Assembly (NCBI GenBank): GCA_947625515.1
Contig: CANQOO010000007.1
Location: 1-57,338, forward strand
Reading direction: 5' to 3'
DNA: 57,338 nucleotides
Origin: an uncultured Clostridia bacterium
Lineage (GTDB): Bacteria > Bacillota > Clostridia > Christensenellales > UBA1242
In this document: in pieces, positions 8,981 through 17,930 of the stretch
Layout: each line of letters begins with the position of its first letter
Numbering within the stretch: position 1 is the stretch's first letter
Notes under the pieces: generated by a model
Told to the model about the DNA's origin: nothing
The model's database searches: none
What the model saw: only the letters and a program-made list of their open reading frames with translations
Translations under genes and position numbers: made by a program

Positions 8981-9523
8981 TTAAAATTCCTCATTGTAAA
9001 TTTCAAAATAAGCTTTTGGATGATTGCAAACAGGGCAAACCTCTGGTGCGTTTTCACCAACGTAAATATGCCCGCAATTCCTGCAAATCCACATTTTCTT
9101 TTCGGATTTTTTGAAAACTTTATTTTCCTTTACAAGTTCAAGAAGGCGATTGTATCTATCCTCATGACGACGTTCAATCTCAGCAACTGCATTAAATTTG
9201 TAAGCAAGCTCATCAAAGCCTTCTTCCTTGGCCTCTTCCGCCATTCTCTTATACATAGCGGTCCATTCTCCATGCTCACCTGCTGCTGCATCAATCAAAT
9301 TCTCAATGGTGCCAGGCACTTCTCCGCCGTGCAAATACTTAAACCAAAGCTTTGCATGCTCTTTTTCATTGTCAGCAGTCTCTGAAAAAATGGCTGCAAT
9401 TTGCTCATAGCCATCCTTTTTGGCCTTAGAGCCATAATATGTGTATTTATTGCGGGCTTGACTTTCGCCAGCAAATGCCTCCATAAGATTTTTTTCGGTT
9501 TTTGTTCCTTTAAGATTTTTCAT
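8981..9523 (-). CDS. rbr: Rubrerythrin
   Basis: This 180-residue diiron peroxidase reduces hydrogen peroxide with electrons from a rubredoxin-type carrier in the cytoplasm. The four-helix ferritin-like part (1-140) has the expected iron-binding EXXH-like pairs: [23 protein letters not shown], then AAGEHGEW and [10 protein letters not shown]. The C-terminal rubredoxin-like domain carries CRNCGHIY and CPVCNHP for Fe(SCys)4. The start is preceded by AAGGAG at 9531-9536. It works in sequence with desulfoferrodoxin: superoxide to peroxide, then peroxide to water. Confidence 0.96.
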   Translation of the reverse strand: MKNLKGTKTEKNLMEAFAGESQARNKYTYYGSKAKKDGYEQIAAIFSETADNEKEHAKLWFKYLHGGEVPGTIENLIDAAAGEHGEWTAMYKRMAEEAKEEGFDELAYKFNAVAEIERRHEDRYNRLLELVKENKVFKKSEKKMWICRNCGHIYVGENAPEVCPVCNHPKAYFEIYNEEF

Positions 9524-9558
9524 TGTTTTTCTCCTTTTAAGACTATTTTCACAGCAAA

Positions 9559-9588
9559 ATTATATCATTTTTCGCTTATTATAGTCAA
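9559..9588 (-). promoter_or_regulatory. Promoter of the rubrerythrin gene
   Basis: On the minus strand, TTGACT (9583-9588), an 18-base spacer and TATAAT (9559-9564), with a leader of about 29 bases that carries the ribosome binding site. Confidence 0.75.
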
Positions 9589-9711
9589 GAAAAATACACT
9601 CAGCAAATTTGTCTAATGGCTCAGTTGCTTTTTCAAAATTATACGGTCTTCATAATTATACGGACGCTTATAACATAATTCATTTATCATCATAACTTCG
9701 CTCTTTTACAA

Positions 9712-9780
9712 TACTTTTCGTGCTGGCATTAAGTTTTCTACAAAGCATTACTTTTCGTGCTGGCATTAGGTTTTTACAAA
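9712..9780 (+). repeat. Tandem repeat, period 37 bp, two copies
   Basis: TACTTTTCGTGCTGGCATTA starts at 9712 and again at 9749, followed in both by (A/G)GTTTT and TACAAA. The 20-base core is identical between copies. The repeat lies between rubrerythrin and the parS sites, in DNA without a gene. Confidence 0.8.
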
Positions 9781-9844
9781 ACTTTACGACATTTTACTTT
9801 TTGCTCTCTACACTTTACACTTTGCCTTATTTTTTAAACCAAAA

Positions 9845-9860
9845 TGTTTCACGTGAAACA
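9845..9860 (+). other. parS: parS site 1 (ParB-binding centromere)
   Basis: TGTTTCACGTGAAACA is a perfect 16-bp palindrome identical to the bacterial parS consensus. It lies downstream of parB. Confidence 0.97.
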
Positions 9861-10094
9861 TTTTAATTTCTTTATGTTATGTTATGCCAATTATATATCC
9901 TTCAAAGAAAAACATATTAATGCAAGCATTACTTTTACAATACGGTATAAGTTTAAGCAGCCGTAAATTTTAAGACAGCTCACAAACACTTTCTAAAATT
10001 TTAATTGTCTGTAAATCATAAATGATGAACAAAACTATGTAAATGTGTTTCGCTTAGAACATTGAAAGCAATTTTTAGGAATTAAAATGAACAA

Positions 10095-10110
10095 TGTTTC
10101 ACGTGAAACA
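10095..10110 (+). other. parS: parS site 2
   Basis: A second perfect copy of TGTTTCACGTGAAACA, 250 bp from site 1. Confidence 0.97.
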
Positions 10111-10144
10111 ATTTGAAATGAGTTTAAGAGAAATATAAAAGGAA

Positions 10145-10160
10145 TGTTTCACGTGAAACA
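10145..10160 (+). other. parS: parS site 3
   Basis: A third perfect copy, 50 bp from site 2 and 70 bp from the end of parB. Flanking bases extend the palindrome (GGAA...TTCC), and the hairpin could also act as the parB transcription end. Confidence 0.97.
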
Positions 10161-10229
10161 TTCCAATTTAAGAAATTTACAAACAAGAACTAAAATTTTT
10201 ATATGCACCTATGAACAAAATCGAGAAAT

Positions 10230-11171
10230 TTATGAATTTCTCCCGTTGCGTCTATTGTAATTTTGCAAATCTTGCAGTGTCATTTCTTTTTTATTAAGAA
10301 GTTCTAATAATTCAGCAATGCGATCTAGGTCATCTCGGCTATAATAATCGATGTAAATTCTACCCTTTCGGTCGTTTCCTATTGCTGAAACTTTTGTTGC
10401 AAAAGTCTTTTGCATCTGATTGATAAGTTCTTTCAATTCAAGCGATTGTTCTTCCTTAACTTCTCGTTTCGGAGTTGGCGACGTATAATTCTTCACTGCT
10501 TTTTCCAGGTCACGCACACTTAAATTTTTGCTCACAATCATCTGGGCGAGTCTTAATTGCTCACGAGGGTCCTCAATCACAACCAAGGCACGAGCGTGGC
10601 CTGCCGAAATTTTTCCTTCTTCGACCAACTTCAAAACGTCGGGATAAAGAGTCAAAATTCTGAGAGTGTTGGCAATGTTAGAGCGGCTCTTTCCAATTCT
10701 TTCGGAGACAACCTCTTGGGTGAGATTATATTCATCCATAAGTTGCTTAATCGCTCTTGCAGCCTCAACAGGGTTCAAGTCCTCTCTTTGCAAATTTTCA
10801 ATTATGCTTATTTCTTTAATTTGTTTTTCGGTGTAATTCTTAACGACAGCCGGAACCTTGTCAAGTCCACACAAACGGGCTGCACGCCATCTTCTTTCAC
10901 CGGCAATGATAAGAAAATCTCCATTAGCCTGCTTATTCAGCACAATGGGCTGAACAATGCCGTGAACTTTAATCGATGCGGCAAGTTCTTTTAGGGCATC
11001 CTCGTCAAAATTCTTTCGAGGCTGATTTGGATTTGGCTTAATTTTGTCAATTTCAATTTCAAGAACACCGCCGACAGCAGGCTTTTCATTGGTTATGTTT
11101 TTATAATTTTCAGGCTCATCATATATGCCAAACAGTGCATTCAGCCCTTTTCCCAAACCCTTATTATTCAT
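10230..11171 (-). CDS. parB: Chromosome partitioning protein ParB (Spo0J)
   Basis: This 313-residue protein binds parS and spreads as a CTP-dependent clamp to load condensin and guide the origin. It begins NNKGLGKGLNALFG, the usual ParB opening. The ParB/Srx CTPase domain has IKPNPNQPRKNF, GERRWRAARL and ENLQREDLNPVEAA. The central helix-turn-helix domain has LTQEVVSERIGKSRSNIANTLR and GHARALV, and the C-terminal dimerisation domain follows. Its AAGGAGG ribosome binding site sits inside the last codons of parA, so translation is coupled. Three parS sites lie immediately downstream. Confidence 0.97.
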   Translation of the reverse strand: MNNKGLGKGLNALFGIYDEPENYKNITNEKPAVGGVLEIEIDKIKPNPNQPRKNFDEDALKELAASIKVHGIVQPIVLNKQANGDFLIIAGERRWRAARLCGLDKVPAVVKNYTEKQIKEISIIENLQREDLNPVEAARAIKQLMDEYNLTQEVVSERIGKSRSNIANTLRILTLYPDVLKLVEEGKISAGHARALVVIEDPREQLRLAQMIVSKNLSVRDLEKAVKNYTSPTPKREVKEEQSLELKELINQMQKTFATKVSAIGNDRKGRIYIDYYSRDDLDRIAELLELLNKKEMTLQDLQNYNRRNGRNS

Positions 11172-11175
11172 CTTT

Positions 11176-12003
11176 TTATTCCTCCTTCATTCCATTTCTG
11201 GTTTTTGCTTTTTTAACTTTTGAAATTTTTTCAAAGTCAGAATTTGCACGTTTAAGAATCTCTTCGGCAAGGCTCAAATACGCCTCCGCCCCTTTGGAAT
11301 TTGCGTCGTAAAGAGCAATTGGAAGCCCATGACTTGGTGCTTCTGCCAGCCGAATATTACGCGGAATTGTGGTCACATACACCTTTTTATTGAAAAATTT
11401 TATGATTTCGTTGCTCACCTGATTTGTTAAATTATATCTCTTATCTTTCATCGTCATGACAACACCCTCGATGTCGAGGTTGGGATTAAGGTGATATTTA
11501 ATCAGCCTAACAGTGTTCATCAATTGAGTTAATCCTTCCAACGCGAAATATTCGCACTGAATCGGCACAATCAAACTGTCAGCCGCAGTGAGAGCGTTCA
11601 CGGTAATTAATGCAAGAGATGGTGGACAATCTATTAAAATAAAGTCATACGCATCGCGAATCTCGTCCAAAATGCGTTTAATCACTTTTTCACGCTGAGG
11701 AATTTGCACCAACTCAACTTCGGCACCAGCAAGGTCAACTGTGGAAGGAATGACATACAAATTTTTGATAATTGTCGGTTTAATCACGTCCTGATAGTCG
11801 CTTTCTCCGCCAATAAGGTCATAAATCGTCTTTAAATCCTTGGTTTTGTTAATTCCGACTGCACTTGTGGCGTTCCCCTGGGCGTCAACGTCCACCAAAA
11901 GCACCTTTTTGCCCATAAGTGCCATATACGTTGCGACATTCACGCACGTTGTGGTCTTTCCAACTCCACCCTTCTGATTCGCAAAAGCAATAATTTTTCC
12001 CAT
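11176..12003 (-). CDS. parA: Chromosome partitioning ATPase ParA (Soj)
   Basis: This 275-residue deviant Walker ATPase moves or positions ParB-parS complexes and, in relatives, regulates DnaA. The start at 12003 gives MGKIIAFANQKGGVGKTTT with the deviant Walker A motif at residues 10-17. DVDAQGNATSA and DFILIDCPPSL (Walker B) follow. An upstream in-frame ATG exists, but the AAGGATG ribosome binding site and homology favour this start. The gene lies five bases upstream of parB in one transcript. Confidence 0.96.
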   Translation of the reverse strand: MGKIIAFANQKGGVGKTTTCVNVATYMALMGKKVLLVDVDAQGNATSAVGINKTKDLKTIYDLIGGESDYQDVIKPTIIKNLYVIPSTVDLAGAEVELVQIPQREKVIKRILDEIRDAYDFILIDCPPSLALITVNALTAADSLIVPIQCEYFALEGLTQLMNTVRLIKYHLNPNLDIEGVVMTMKDKRYNLTNQVSNEIIKFFNKKVYVTTIPRNIRLAEAPSHGLPIALYDANSKGAEAYLSLAEEILKRANSDFEKISKVKKAKTRNGMKEE

Positions 12004-12070
12004 ACACATCCTTTTTGAGAAACATCCTGAAACAAACAATTTGTCAAGAAAAACAATCTCAATCAAACAA

Positions 12071-12099
12071 ATTATACAATAAACAAATTAAAAAAACAA
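12071..12099 (-). promoter_or_regulatory. Probable parA-parB promoter
   Basis: On the minus strand TTGTTT (12094-12099), a 17-base spacer and TATAAT (12071-12076) lie about 70 bases upstream of parA. The rest of 12004-12332 is AT-rich and shows no gene. Confidence 0.5.
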
Positions 12100-12332
12100 A
12101 AAAAATAAGAAAAAATCGCGGTTTTTTGCAATTTTTCTCATTTTTTTTAAATTTTTAACAAAAGATATGCCGTGCTTTGAAAAGAATGATATGAATATTC
12201 TGAACGAAAAATAGAATTTGATGCAATTGTAATAAAATAACTATTTTTCAAAAGAAGATAAATATAACTTAAAAAAGAAAAGTTTTTTTGTAAAATGGCA
12301 AACATATCATGAAACAGAACGCTTTTCATTTT

Positions 12333-13040
12333 TTAAATAATCGGTTCGGTTTTAGGTTTATTGCCGCTGCGGGGATATTTTGTCGGAGTGGCGGAGACTT
12401 TTCGAATTATCAAAATTTTTCGCTCCATCAACTCCATGTCCGGCTCTTTAATAACAAAATTTTCAATTTTCTCCACTTTACCGCCTAAAACTCGAATGGA
12501 CTTTTCTGCCTGAGAAAGTTCTTCGTCAAGTTTCGCCGATTTATATATCACCGCACAGCCACCAATTTTAACAAGCGGAAGCAGATATTCCGCAAGCGTG
12601 CAAAGCGGGGCGACGGCTCTTGCCACGGCAACATCAAATTTCTCACGATTGTTTTTCGCAAAATCTTCTGCTCGGGCGTGAATTGCGTGCATTTTGTCAA
12701 ATTTTTGGCTTAAAATCACATCTTCAAGAAAATTCACCCGCTTGCCCAAACTGTCAACCATATATATGTCAAGGTCGGGGCGAACAATTTTCAATGGCAC
12801 CGCGGGAAACCCCGCTCCGCTGCCAACATCCACAACAGTGGCACCCTTTGGCAAAAACTTGGCACCCAGCACACTGTCCAAAAAGTGTTTCACTGCAACA
12901 TCTTTTTCCTCAATGATGGCGGTGAGATTAAAGAGCTTATTGGTTTCCACAAGATGATGAAAAAACAAATCAAACTGCTGCTCTTGATTTTTATTTAACT
13001 TAATGCCATATTTTTGAAATAAATTTGCTAAATTTTCCAT
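12333..13040 (-). CDS. rsmG: 16S rRNA (guanine527-N7)-methyltransferase RsmG
   Basis: This 235-residue Rossmann-fold enzyme uses S-adenosylmethionine to methylate G527 in the 530 loop of 16S rRNA. The SAM-binding motif VVDVGSGAGFPAVPLKIV is followed by VDSLGKRVNFLEDV and by the family motif VAVARAVAPL. The C-terminus ends in a basic, Pro-rich tail. It follows mnmG after 152 bases of AT-rich DNA, the same order as in other Bacillota, so it is probably co-transcribed with mnmE-mnmG. No clear ribosome binding site is seen before the ATG. Confidence 0.96.
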   Translation of the reverse strand: MENLANLFQKYGIKLNKNQEQQFDLFFHHLVETNKLFNLTAIIEEKDVAVKHFLDSVLGAKFLPKGATVVDVGSGAGFPAVPLKIVRPDLDIYMVDSLGKRVNFLEDVILSQKFDKMHAIHARAEDFAKNNREKFDVAVARAVAPLCTLAEYLLPLVKIGGCAVIYKSAKLDEELSQAEKSIRVLGGKVEKIENFVIKEPDMELMERKILIIRKVSATPTKYPRSGNKPKTEPII

Positions 13041-13192
13041 GTTTTTGCACTTTTTCTTTTTATTAGTGTTATCTTTTTTATGTCACTTTTGATTTTTAAA
13101 TCATTTTTTAAAATCAATTTCTTTAAGTTTCAGTTTAAGTTTTTAATCTTCTCTTATTTTTGTTAATTTTTAATTTCGCATTGTCTTTAAAT

Positions 13193-15061
13193 TCACTTTG
13201 AAGAATTTGCCTTCTTAACAAGAATGGAGAGAATGGAAATGTCCGCAGGGGAGACTCCTGAAATTCTCGATGCTTGACCCAAATTTAATGGGCGAATTTG
13301 GCTCAGTTTTTCTCTAGCCTCAACACGCAGACCTTTGATTGACATGTAATCAAAATTTTCTGGAATTTCCACGCTTTCGTTAGCAAGCATTTTGTCAATT
13401 TCATCTTGCTGCTGCTTCAAATAGCCTTCATATTTGCACTTCGTGTTGACAATTTCAAGCAGCCTCTTGTCAAAATCGCCAAAAAGGTGATATGCCTGGT
13501 CAATTTTGAAAATATCCAAATTATTTCTTTTTAAGAGGTCTGCAAAATGTGGATTTTCCTTAGGGAGCGGCTCAGAATTTTCCGCGAAAAGTGTTTCCAA
13601 TTTTTCATCCAATTTCACTTTTTGCGACAAAATTTCCTCAATTTTCTTGATTTTTTCGCATTTTTGGCAATATTTTTCCCAACGCTCATCGCTGACAAGC
13701 CCAACTCTTCTGCCAATTTCAGTCAGCCGCAAATCCGCATTGTCCTGCCGCAGCAGCAGGCGATATTCCGCTCGGCTGGTCATCATGCGGTATGGCTCGT
13801 TGGTGCCTTTTGTGACAATGTCATCAATCAGCACGCCAATGTATCCATCGCTGCGTTTAAGCACAAGTTGAGGTTTGTTTTGATTATACAAGCTTGCGTT
13901 GATGCCAGCAACAATACCTTGTGCTGCGGCCTCTTCATATCCACTTGTGCCGTTAATCTGCCCCGCGAAGAAAAGCCCATCGATTGTTTTCAGTTCAAGG
14001 GTGGGACGCAGTTGCGTCGGGTCGATGCAGTCATATTCAATCGCGTAGGCGTCCCGCATAATTTCCGCTTTTTCCAGCCCAATCACCGAATGCACCATTT
14101 CAAGTTGAAGGTCCGCCGGCATTGAGGTGGAAAAGCCCTGCAAATACATTTCTTTCGTGTCCAACGCCTCAGGCTCCAAAAAGAGTTGGTGACGGTCGCG
14201 GTCGGCAAATCGCACAACTTTGGTTTCGATTGACGGGCAATATCTTGGCCCAACGCCTTTGATTTCGCCCGAAATTGCAGGGGCCTTGTCCAAATTGTCT
14301 CGAATGATTTGATGTGTTTGCGGGGTGGTGTAGGTCAGATAGCATTCCGCCCGATTCTCCACCTTTTTCTCCGTCATTGTGGAGAAAGAGAGAATGTCCT
14401 CTTCGCCCTTCTGCACCTCCATCTGCGAAAAATCAACACTTCTGGCATGAATCCTCACCGGAGTGCCAGTTTTGAAGCGAAGCAGCTTGATGCCAAGTGC
14501 CGCAAGGCTGTCCGAAAGTGTCGCAGAATTTTTGAAGCCATTTGGCCCAATAAATTGCCGCGTATGCCCAATGATTATGTCGCTTTTCAAATACACTCCC
14601 GTGGCGAAAACAACACTTTTGGCACGATATTGAAGTCCAAGATGAGTTGTTATGATTTTATAACCATCGTCCGCAATTTCGATTTTGTCAACCTCACCTT
14701 GCCTGACAAAAAGGTTAGGTTCGCTTTCCAGAACCTTTTTCATTTGAGAGTGATATTCGTTCTTGTCCGCCTGCACACGCAAACTTTGCACCGCTGGGCC
14801 TTTGCCACGATTCAGCATTCGAATTTGCAGTGCCGTTTGGTCGGCATTTATGCCCATTTGCCCGCCAAGGGCGTCAATCTCTGCCACAAGTTGCCCTTTG
14901 GCTGTGCCGCCAATGGAAGGATTGCACGCCAAGAAAGCAATGGCATCCAAACTTATGGTCAAAAGCAGTGTTCTGTTGCCTGTGCGTGCAAGTGCCAAAG
15001 CCGCTTCACAGCCGGCATGTCCAGCACCCACAACAATGCTGTCAAAATTTTCCATTCTCAT
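13193..15061 (-). CDS. mnmG: tRNA uridine-5-carboxymethylaminomethyl modification enzyme MnmG
   Basis: This 622-residue FAD protein works with MnmE to build the cmnm5 group on the wobble U34 of certain tRNAs. The dinucleotide-binding motif VVGAGHAGCEAALALARTG is at the N-terminus. Family motifs NPSIGGTAKGQL, NRGKGPAVQSLR, GTPVRI and GTSGYEEAAAQG follow, with the helical C-terminal MnmE-binding region at the end. The first ATG is chosen because AAGG is five bases upstream; a second ATG two codons on is possible. It starts seven bases after the mnmE stop. Confidence 0.97.
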   Translation of the reverse strand: MRMENFDSIVVGAGHAGCEAALALARTGNRTLLLTISLDAIAFLACNPSIGGTAKGQLVAEIDALGGQMGINADQTALQIRMLNRGKGPAVQSLRVQADKNEYHSQMKKVLESEPNLFVRQGEVDKIEIADDGYKIITTHLGLQYRAKSVVFATGVYLKSDIIIGHTRQFIGPNGFKNSATLSDSLAALGIKLLRFKTGTPVRIHARSVDFSQMEVQKGEEDILSFSTMTEKKVENRAECYLTYTTPQTHQIIRDNLDKAPAISGEIKGVGPRYCPSIETKVVRFADRDRHQLFLEPEALDTKEMYLQGFSTSMPADLQLEMVHSVIGLEKAEIMRDAYAIEYDCIDPTQLRPTLELKTIDGLFFAGQINGTSGYEEAAAQGIVAGINASLYNQNKPQLVLKRSDGYIGVLIDDIVTKGTNEPYRMMTSRAEYRLLLRQDNADLRLTEIGRRVGLVSDERWEKYCQKCEKIKKIEEILSQKVKLDEKLETLFAENSEPLPKENPHFADLLKRNNLDIFKIDQAYHLFGDFDKRLLEIVNTKCKYEGYLKQQQDEIDKMLANESVEIPENFDYMSIKGLRVEAREKLSQIRPLNLGQASRISGVSPADISILSILVKKANSSK

Positions 15062-15068
15062 GTTCGCC

Positions 15069-16406
15069 TTATTTCCCCAAACAAAACTTGCTGAAAATTA
15101 GGTCAATGATGTCCTCATTTTCTGTGTTTCCAGTAATTTTCCCCAAAATTTGCCAAATTTTCTTAATTTGCATCGCAACAATGTCCAAGGACGGCATCTG
15201 TTCTTTCAAAACTTCTTGCATCACGTTCTCCGCTTCCTGCAAAATGCCAAACTGACGCTGATTTGTTATGACAAGTTTGTTGAAGTCAATTTCCTTCTCA
15301 ATCACCAGCTTCTTAATTTTTTCCTTCAAGGCAGAAATGTTTTTGTTTTGCAGTGCGGAAACTTCAATCTCGTTGTCCTTCTTTGGAAGAAGCCGCTTTT
15401 TGTCCGTTTTGTTGATGACATACACCACATTTTTGGCACTTTGTTGAAGCAGTTTTTCAATTTGCTTGTCGTCCTCACTCATCGGTTCGCTGCCGTCAAG
15501 CACAAAAAGCACAACGTCCGCTGCCTTGGCACTTTGCTTGCTTTTCTCAATGCCCAGACTTTCCACAAAATCTTCCGTGTCGCGGATGCCTGCCGTGTCC
15601 GTCAGGTTAAACTTCACGCCATCGAAAGAAAAACTTTCCACAATCTGGTCACGGGTCGTGCCTTGAATGTCGGTGACAATGGCACGCTCTTTGCCAAGCA
15701 AGGCATTCATTATGCTGCTTTTGCCAACATTTGTCCTGCCCACAAGGGCAACGTTGATGCCGTCGCTAAGATATTTCGCACTTTTGGAGTTTTCCAAAAT
15801 CTCTTCAAGTTCGCCGGAAAGTTTTTTCAGCCTCGAAAAAACATTCGTTTTCAATTTTGTTTCTTCCGTCTCGTCAGGATAGTCCATGCCGACTTCAAGT
15901 TCCGCCAAAATTGTTTTCAAACTTTCCTGGACAGACAAAATTCTTTGGGCGAGGGCACCGTTTGTCACCTGCAAACTTGACACAAGTTCCCCTTCGCTTT
16001 CAGCATTTATCTCCCCAATGATGGCCTCTGCCTTATCAAGCGTAATCTTCCCATTCAAAAACGCCCGCTTGGAAAATTCCCCAGGCTCTGCCAAAACCGC
16101 ACCTGCCTGCAACACTCTTTCCAGCACTTTTTGTGCCAGCAGCACGCCGCCATGAATTTGAAATTCCACCACGTCCTGCCCAGTGTATGAAAAGGGGGCT
16201 TTGAAATACACCATAAGGCACTGCTCAAAAACATTTTCTTCCAAGCACAATCTGCCAAAATACATGTGGCGAGGCTGAACATCTTGCATGTTTTTTGAAA
16301 TGAAAATGCTTTGGGCAATTTTCAAACTGTCCTTTCCACTCAATCTAACAATCGCAACCGCACCGGTGCCAAGAGGCGTGGCGATGGCGGCAATACATTT
16401 TTCCAT
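15069..16406 (-). CDS. mnmE: tRNA modification GTPase MnmE
   Basis: This 445-residue GTPase partners MnmG. The N-terminal tetrahydrofolate-binding domain begins CIAAIATPLGTGAVAIVRLSG. The inserted G domain has GRTNVGKSSIMNALLG (P-loop), DTAGIRDTED (switch II) and NKTD. The C-terminus ends FCLGK, close to the family's CIGK tail, with the catalytic Cys. The ATG is not preceded by a ribosome binding site. Instead a good promoter puts the predicted transcript start on the ATG itself (see 16413-16441), so the mRNA may be leaderless. The gene heads the mnmE-mnmG-rsmG cluster. Confidence 0.97.
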   Translation of the reverse strand: MEKCIAAIATPLGTGAVAIVRLSGKDSLKIAQSIFISKNMQDVQPRHMYFGRLCLEENVFEQCLMVYFKAPFSYTGQDVVEFQIHGGVLLAQKVLERVLQAGAVLAEPGEFSKRAFLNGKITLDKAEAIIGEINAESEGELVSSLQVTNGALAQRILSVQESLKTILAELEVGMDYPDETEETKLKTNVFSRLKKLSGELEEILENSKSAKYLSDGINVALVGRTNVGKSSIMNALLGKERAIVTDIQGTTRDQIVESFSFDGVKFNLTDTAGIRDTEDFVESLGIEKSKQSAKAADVVLFVLDGSEPMSEDDKQIEKLLQQSAKNVVYVINKTDKKRLLPKKDNEIEVSALQNKNISALKEKIKKLVIEKEIDFNKLVITNQRQFGILQEAENVMQEVLKEQMPSLDIVAMQIKKIWQILGKITGNTENEDIIDLIFSKFCLGK

Positions 16407-16412
16407 GTGAAT

Positions 16413-16441
16413 ATTTTATCAGAAGCCCGCAAAAATTTCAA
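16413..16441 (-). promoter_or_regulatory. mnmE promoter with start point on the ATG (leaderless geometry)
   Basis: On the minus strand TTGAAA (16436-16441), a 17-base spacer and TAAAAT (16413-16418) are followed by six bases and then the mnmE ATG. Counting the last -10 base as -7 puts +1 on the A of the start codon. Confidence 0.7.
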
Positions 16442-16635
16442 GCATTCTTTTCATCTTCCTGCCTCTTTTGCAAAAAATATGCACTGCGTTCCTGAAAAAT
16501 TTAAAAAGGTTGTGCTTCTTCGAAAACAATTAATGGAATAGATAAAGATTTATTGTCCAAATCAATTTTTTCCAAAAGTTTTTGTCACTCATTTTGCACT
16601 TTGCTCATATGAAATGCTTGAAAAAGGAGTTTTTT

Positions 16636-17661
16636 ATGCCAAATTCAGATTATTACATTGGCGGCAATGACGAGCACGGCGTCAATCCGCCCACTCCCGG
16701 AAAACGGACACCTGTTGTGCCGGGGCTTAACCGAACAATTTATGAAAACGAATTCAATCGTGCAGCCAAAGACAAATTTTTGGAGGCGTGCCTGAGACAG
16801 GGATTTTCTGTGTATGACGTCAAGCCAGAAGAGCAAGATGTTTCCATAACTCAGCGGGTGGTGAGAATCAATCGGCAAAACCTGACCGCTCTTGTCACTT
16901 TTGCTTACAACGCATATGGCGAATCCTTCAACAATGTGTCCGGCGTGGAGGTGTTCTATTCTCCAACAAATCCAAAAGCCACGCAAAGCCAGCGGCTTGC
17001 CCAAAGAATTTATGAACGGCTGTTGCAGGGCACCCCTCAAAATGGCCGCGGAGTGAAGCCTCTTGACGTTGGGGTGCTTTCAAGTGTGAATTGTGTCTCT
17101 GCCCTCATTGAGGCTGGGTTTATGACCAATCTTGCTGAGGCACGCAGAATGATTAATCCGCTCTTTCAGACGGAAGTTGGCGAAGAAGCATGCCAAGGCG
17201 TTTGCGACTTTTTGGGCGTGGATTTTGTGCCTCGCGGGAATCTGGAAAATTATCCTCTTCTCCGCCGCGGTGCCGACAACAATTTTGTTTTCTTGCTGCA
17301 ATTCATTCTCAATCAATATGGTGCAAACTTGACCGTTGACGGAATTTTTGGTGCCAACACCGAAGCGGCTGTGCGGCAGTTTCAAACGCAAAACGGTCTT
17401 TCCGTGGACGGCGTCGTGGGGCCAAACACTTGGGGGACGCTTTTGACGCTTATGCCATATCCAACTCTTCGCCAGGGTCAGCGAGGGGCATACGTGCGGC
17501 TGATGCAAAGCCTGCTGGAAAGCAATCTTGTGCCTGTGGGTGGGATTGATGGAATTTTCGGAGCTAACACCGAGGCAGCTGTGCGACAATTTCAATCCCA
17601 AAACGGCCTTGCCGTCGATGGCATCGTGGGGCCAAACACTTGGAACGCTTTGACGGACTAA
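16636..17661 (+). CDS. Amidase_3-like protein with two peptidoglycan-binding domains, active site incomplete
   Basis: This 341-residue protein resembles N-acetylmuramoyl-L-alanine amidases. The amidase-like part (1-180) keeps His14 (DEHGVNPPTPGKR), Glu39 in YENEFNRA, SGVEVFY, RGVKPLDVGVL and Glu159 in LIEAGFMTN. However, the third zinc-ligand motif, normally S-I-H-x-N-A, reads TFAYNAYG, with Ala90 where His is expected. Two PG_binding_1 repeats (about 205-275 and 281-341) each contain VDGIFGANTEAAVRQFQ and VDG(V/I)VGPNTW. No signal peptide is seen. The start is set by AAGGAG six bases upstream. It lies on the opposite strand to its neighbours, between mnmE and yidC where jag usually sits. It may be a spore-wall protein or a non-catalytic binder. 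Confidence 0.8.
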   Translation: MPNSDYYIGGNDEHGVNPPTPGKRTPVVPGLNRTIYENEFNRAAKDKFLEACLRQGFSVYDVKPEEQDVSITQRVVRINRQNLTALVTFAYNAYGESFNNVSGVEVFYSPTNPKATQSQRLAQRIYERLLQGTPQNGRGVKPLDVGVLSSVNCVSALIEAGFMTNLAEARRMINPLFQTEVGEEACQGVCDFLGVDFVPRGNLENYPLLRRGADNNFVFLLQFILNQYGANLTVDGIFGANTEAAVRQFQTQNGLSVDGVVGPNTWGTLLTLMPYPTLRQGQRGAYVRLMQSLLESNLVPVGGIDGIFGANTEAAVRQFQSQNGLAVDGIVGPNTWNALTD

Positions 17662-17751
17662 GTCAATTCAAAAGCGAGCTTCGCAAGAAGCGACTGACGT
17701 CTAATTCAATTATTTCTTTATTTATTTCATAAAATTTATTTCATTTTCATT

Positions 17752-17803
17752 TCTATTAATTCTTCTATATTAATTCTTATCTATTAATTCTGCTCTATTC
17801 TTT
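17752..17803 (+). repeat. Short AT-rich tandem repeat
   Basis: The word TATTAATTCT recurs at a spacing of about 14-16 bp. It lies in the gap between the convergent amidase-like gene and yidC. Confidence 0.6.
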
Positions 17804-17870
17804 TCTTTCTTATAATAATTCACTTTTAACTGACTTTTAATGGTTCACTATATTGAAAAAAAATTCAAAA

Positions 17871-17897
17871 AAAAACAAAGATACACTCTTTGTTTTT
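17871..17897. terminator. Bidirectional terminator downstream of yidC
   Basis: AAAAACAAAG (17871-17880) and CTTTGTTTTT (17888-17897) form a 10-bp stem with T runs on both strands. It can end the rpmH-rnpA-yidD-yidC transcript and the convergent amidase-like transcript. Confidence 0.8.
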
Positions 17898-17930
17898 TTA
17901 TTTCAACTTAATTTTTCAATTTCAATCTTT

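Noticed and set aside
12147-12329. A 60-codon minus-strand frame between parA and rsmG
   Set aside because: It is AT-rich, without a ribosome binding site or known motif, and looks like chance in low-GC DNA.
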